From the NCBI GenBank assembly GCA_003833135.1, contig QZLH01000868.1:2947-32335 (forward strand): a DNA stretch of 29,389 nucleotides. Direction: 5' to 3'. The position numbers and the translations under genes were made by a program. Of this stretch, positions 28,317 through 29,389 are shown piece by piece; position 1 is the stretch's first letter; each line of letters opens with the position of its first letter. The notes under the pieces are model-generated. The model saw nothing but the letters and a program-made list of their open reading frames with translations, searched no databases and was not told where the DNA came from. The stretch comes from Oehlia diaphana. Lineage: Eukaryota > Glomeromycota > Glomeromycetes > Glomerales > Glomeraceae.

Positions 28317-29181
28317 TTAATTTGATTGCGCGTTTGGCCCACCCTTCCATCCAAACATTAATTCATTTTCGACTTGAATATTATGTAATTCTAATGAGTG
28401 AACTTTTTTTTGCTGCTCGTTCCTTCAATTCAAGCTTACATTCTTCGAAAGCCAAAGTTTGCTCATAATTTTCAATACTTTTATCGTCATGCTTATTAAT
28501 ATTTTTTAATTTGTTGAATGTTTTCCACAGATCATTTAATTTTTTTAAATCTTCCTAAAATCAAGAAATAAAATGTAAGTATATATAATATACATAGATA
28601 GTAAGTAATAATAAGCGTCTGGAAATCTAAGACATGGCCAGAAGAAATCTTCTTCATCCAAGCAAGCCAGTAAAGGCCAGGAAAATATTTCCTTCGCACA
28701 GGACAAGCCATAGCTCCAAGGCAAGCCAGTGACGGCCAGGAAAATATTTCCTTCGCACAAGATAAGCTACAGCCAAAAGGAACCTTCTTCGTCCAAGGTA
28801 AGCCAGTAACGCCCAGGAAAATATTCCTTCGCACAGGATAAGCCAGCTTGTCATTCTGCCAAAGTGTAAGTTTAATTGGGGAAGGTACATAACTGATTCC
28901 TCTTGAAGAATCAGTAGACCCCAATGAAAAAACTTGCACTTCAATAAGATTACTTACTTTTTTAAATCTAATAAGCTCCCTTGCTTTCTTTATTTTTTGT
29001 TTTGAATTTGACTTTTGTAAGATTTCACTTAGGTGCTTGTAAAAGGTATGATGATTCGATAATGTTCGATGTTATTTAATGCCCACTTGTCAAAGTCAAC
29101 GAGGGACCAATACTTTGACTTTCGTTCGAAATATTTGAGATATTTTTCGTTATTCAAAAAGAGTGCGAAAAGGTGGGGTAT
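28317..29181 (-). pseudogene. Broken minus-strand gene with two frameshifts and one intron
   Basis: Three coding-like pieces read in order on the minus strand. Piece 1 (29181 to about 29056) contains SKYWSLVDFDKWALNNIEHY; the frame must then change near 29050. Piece 2 runs to 28958 (YKHLSEILQ, then KARELIRFKK) and ends at a perfect GTAAGT donor. A 403-nt intron (28957-28555) ends in GATTTTAG. Piece 3 (28554-28381) begins EDLKKLNDLWKTF in matching phase 0 and is charged and coiled-coil-like. At an A8 run (about 28404-28411) a second frame change leads into SLELHNIQVENELMFGW and a stop at 28317. No ATG is identified upstream of piece 1. The family is not recognised. It is either a decayed gene or a gene damaged by homopolymer consensus errors. 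Confidence 0.55.
28635..28849. repeat. Minisatellite inside the pseudogene intron, three units
   Basis: Three units of about 48 bp start at 28662, 28721 and 28798. Each reads from AAGCCAGT through GCCAGGAAAATATTTCC and CTTCGCACA to GATAAGC-like ends. The spacers (about 10 and 29 bp) are related to each other and to the sequence before unit 1 (CTTCTTC.TCCAAG). All three minus-strand frames stay open through it, giving misleading Trp/Leu/Cys-rich translations. It is best read as non-coding repeat carried in an intron. Confidence 0.8.
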
Positions 29182-29362
29182 TTATATTATAAATTTCAAT
29201 CAAATTCAAACCGTTTTACGCACTGATATTAACATATAATAGTAAAATAATTTACTTGAAAAAATTTTTATTTCCACATTAAGAATTTTTTATGATCCGA
29301 TGATTAATTAATATTCCTAATATATCTAATTATCACGTAACTTCCAGTTCATTTTTATCAAA
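29182..29362. other. AT-rich sequence between the pseudogene and the window edge
   Basis: No open frame of note. If the minus-strand gene was once complete, its missing first exon or promoter should lie here or beyond the edge, but I see no ATG-containing coding segment that joins it. Confidence 0.5.
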
Positions 29363-29389
29363 ATGGCACAGAAAATTATTTTTTTAAGA
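29363..29389 (+). CDS. Possible gene start cut by the window edge (doubtful)
   Basis: An ATG in favourable context (TCAAAATGG) opens nine codons, MAQKIIFLR, before the window ends. It points away from the pseudogene, so it would be a divergent neighbour. With so little sequence this cannot be separated from chance. Confidence 0.15.

Noticed and set aside
28532..28944. Minus-strand frames of 71 to 135 codons through the minisatellite
   Set aside because: Three frames are open at once because of the repeat, and a strong GTAAGT donor with matching acceptor makes this an intron.

Overview
The window looks like nuclear DNA of an extremely AT-rich fungus, most likely an arbuscular mycorrhizal fungus of the Glomeromycotina (Rhizophagus-like). 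The reasons are: a fused BTB-BACK-TLDc protein, a class hugely expanded in that group; a fungal Zn2Cys6/Fungal_trans regulator with short GT-AG introns; A/T-biased codons; Asn-rich low-complexity tracts; long A/T homopolymers; and intergenic DNA full of short foldback elements. The organism call is inference, because no rRNA, tRNA or organelle sequence is present.

Layout, left to right. (1) 155-1576 (+) is an intact single-exon BTB-BACK-TLDc gene. (2) 1.6-5.9 kb is gene-free and repeat-rich. It holds a 296-bp foldback element (2987-3282), a 519-bp hAT-like non-autonomous element with a 7/8-matching 8-bp target duplication (3926-4444), and a 223-bp GGAC-rich foldback (4543-4765). (3) 5920-6984 and 7539-9542 (+) are tandem, diverged paralogues: long coiled coil, hydrophobic hairpin, long coiled coil. 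In the second, the short turn between the two membrane helices has become an Asn/Thr-rich linker of about 370 residues, built from internal duplications and an 87-bp tandem repeat. This is the most unusual system in the window. (4) 9.5-16.8 kb has no convincing gene, only scattered coding-like debris, homopolymers and short palindromes, ending in a 503-base run of N. (5) 17370-20592 (+) is a four-exon Zn2Cys6 transcription factor, 928 aa after splicing. (6) 20.6-22.6 kb is AT-rich spacer. (7) 22608-23240 (-) is a two-exon gene for a 182-aa protein with a mitochondrial-type presequence and unknown function. (8) 23.2-28.3 kb is spacer with a 21-bp minisatellite and GCCAAA/TTTGGC foldback DNA. 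(9) 28317-29181 (-) holds a broken gene with two frameshifts and an intron carrying a minisatellite.

There are no operons and no obvious shared pathway. The only pair whose positions imply a functional link is 5920-6984 with 7539-9542, which arose by tandem duplication and may act in the same membrane. The other genes are independent units separated by transposon-derived DNA. All functions are inferred from sequence pattern alone; no database search was possible.
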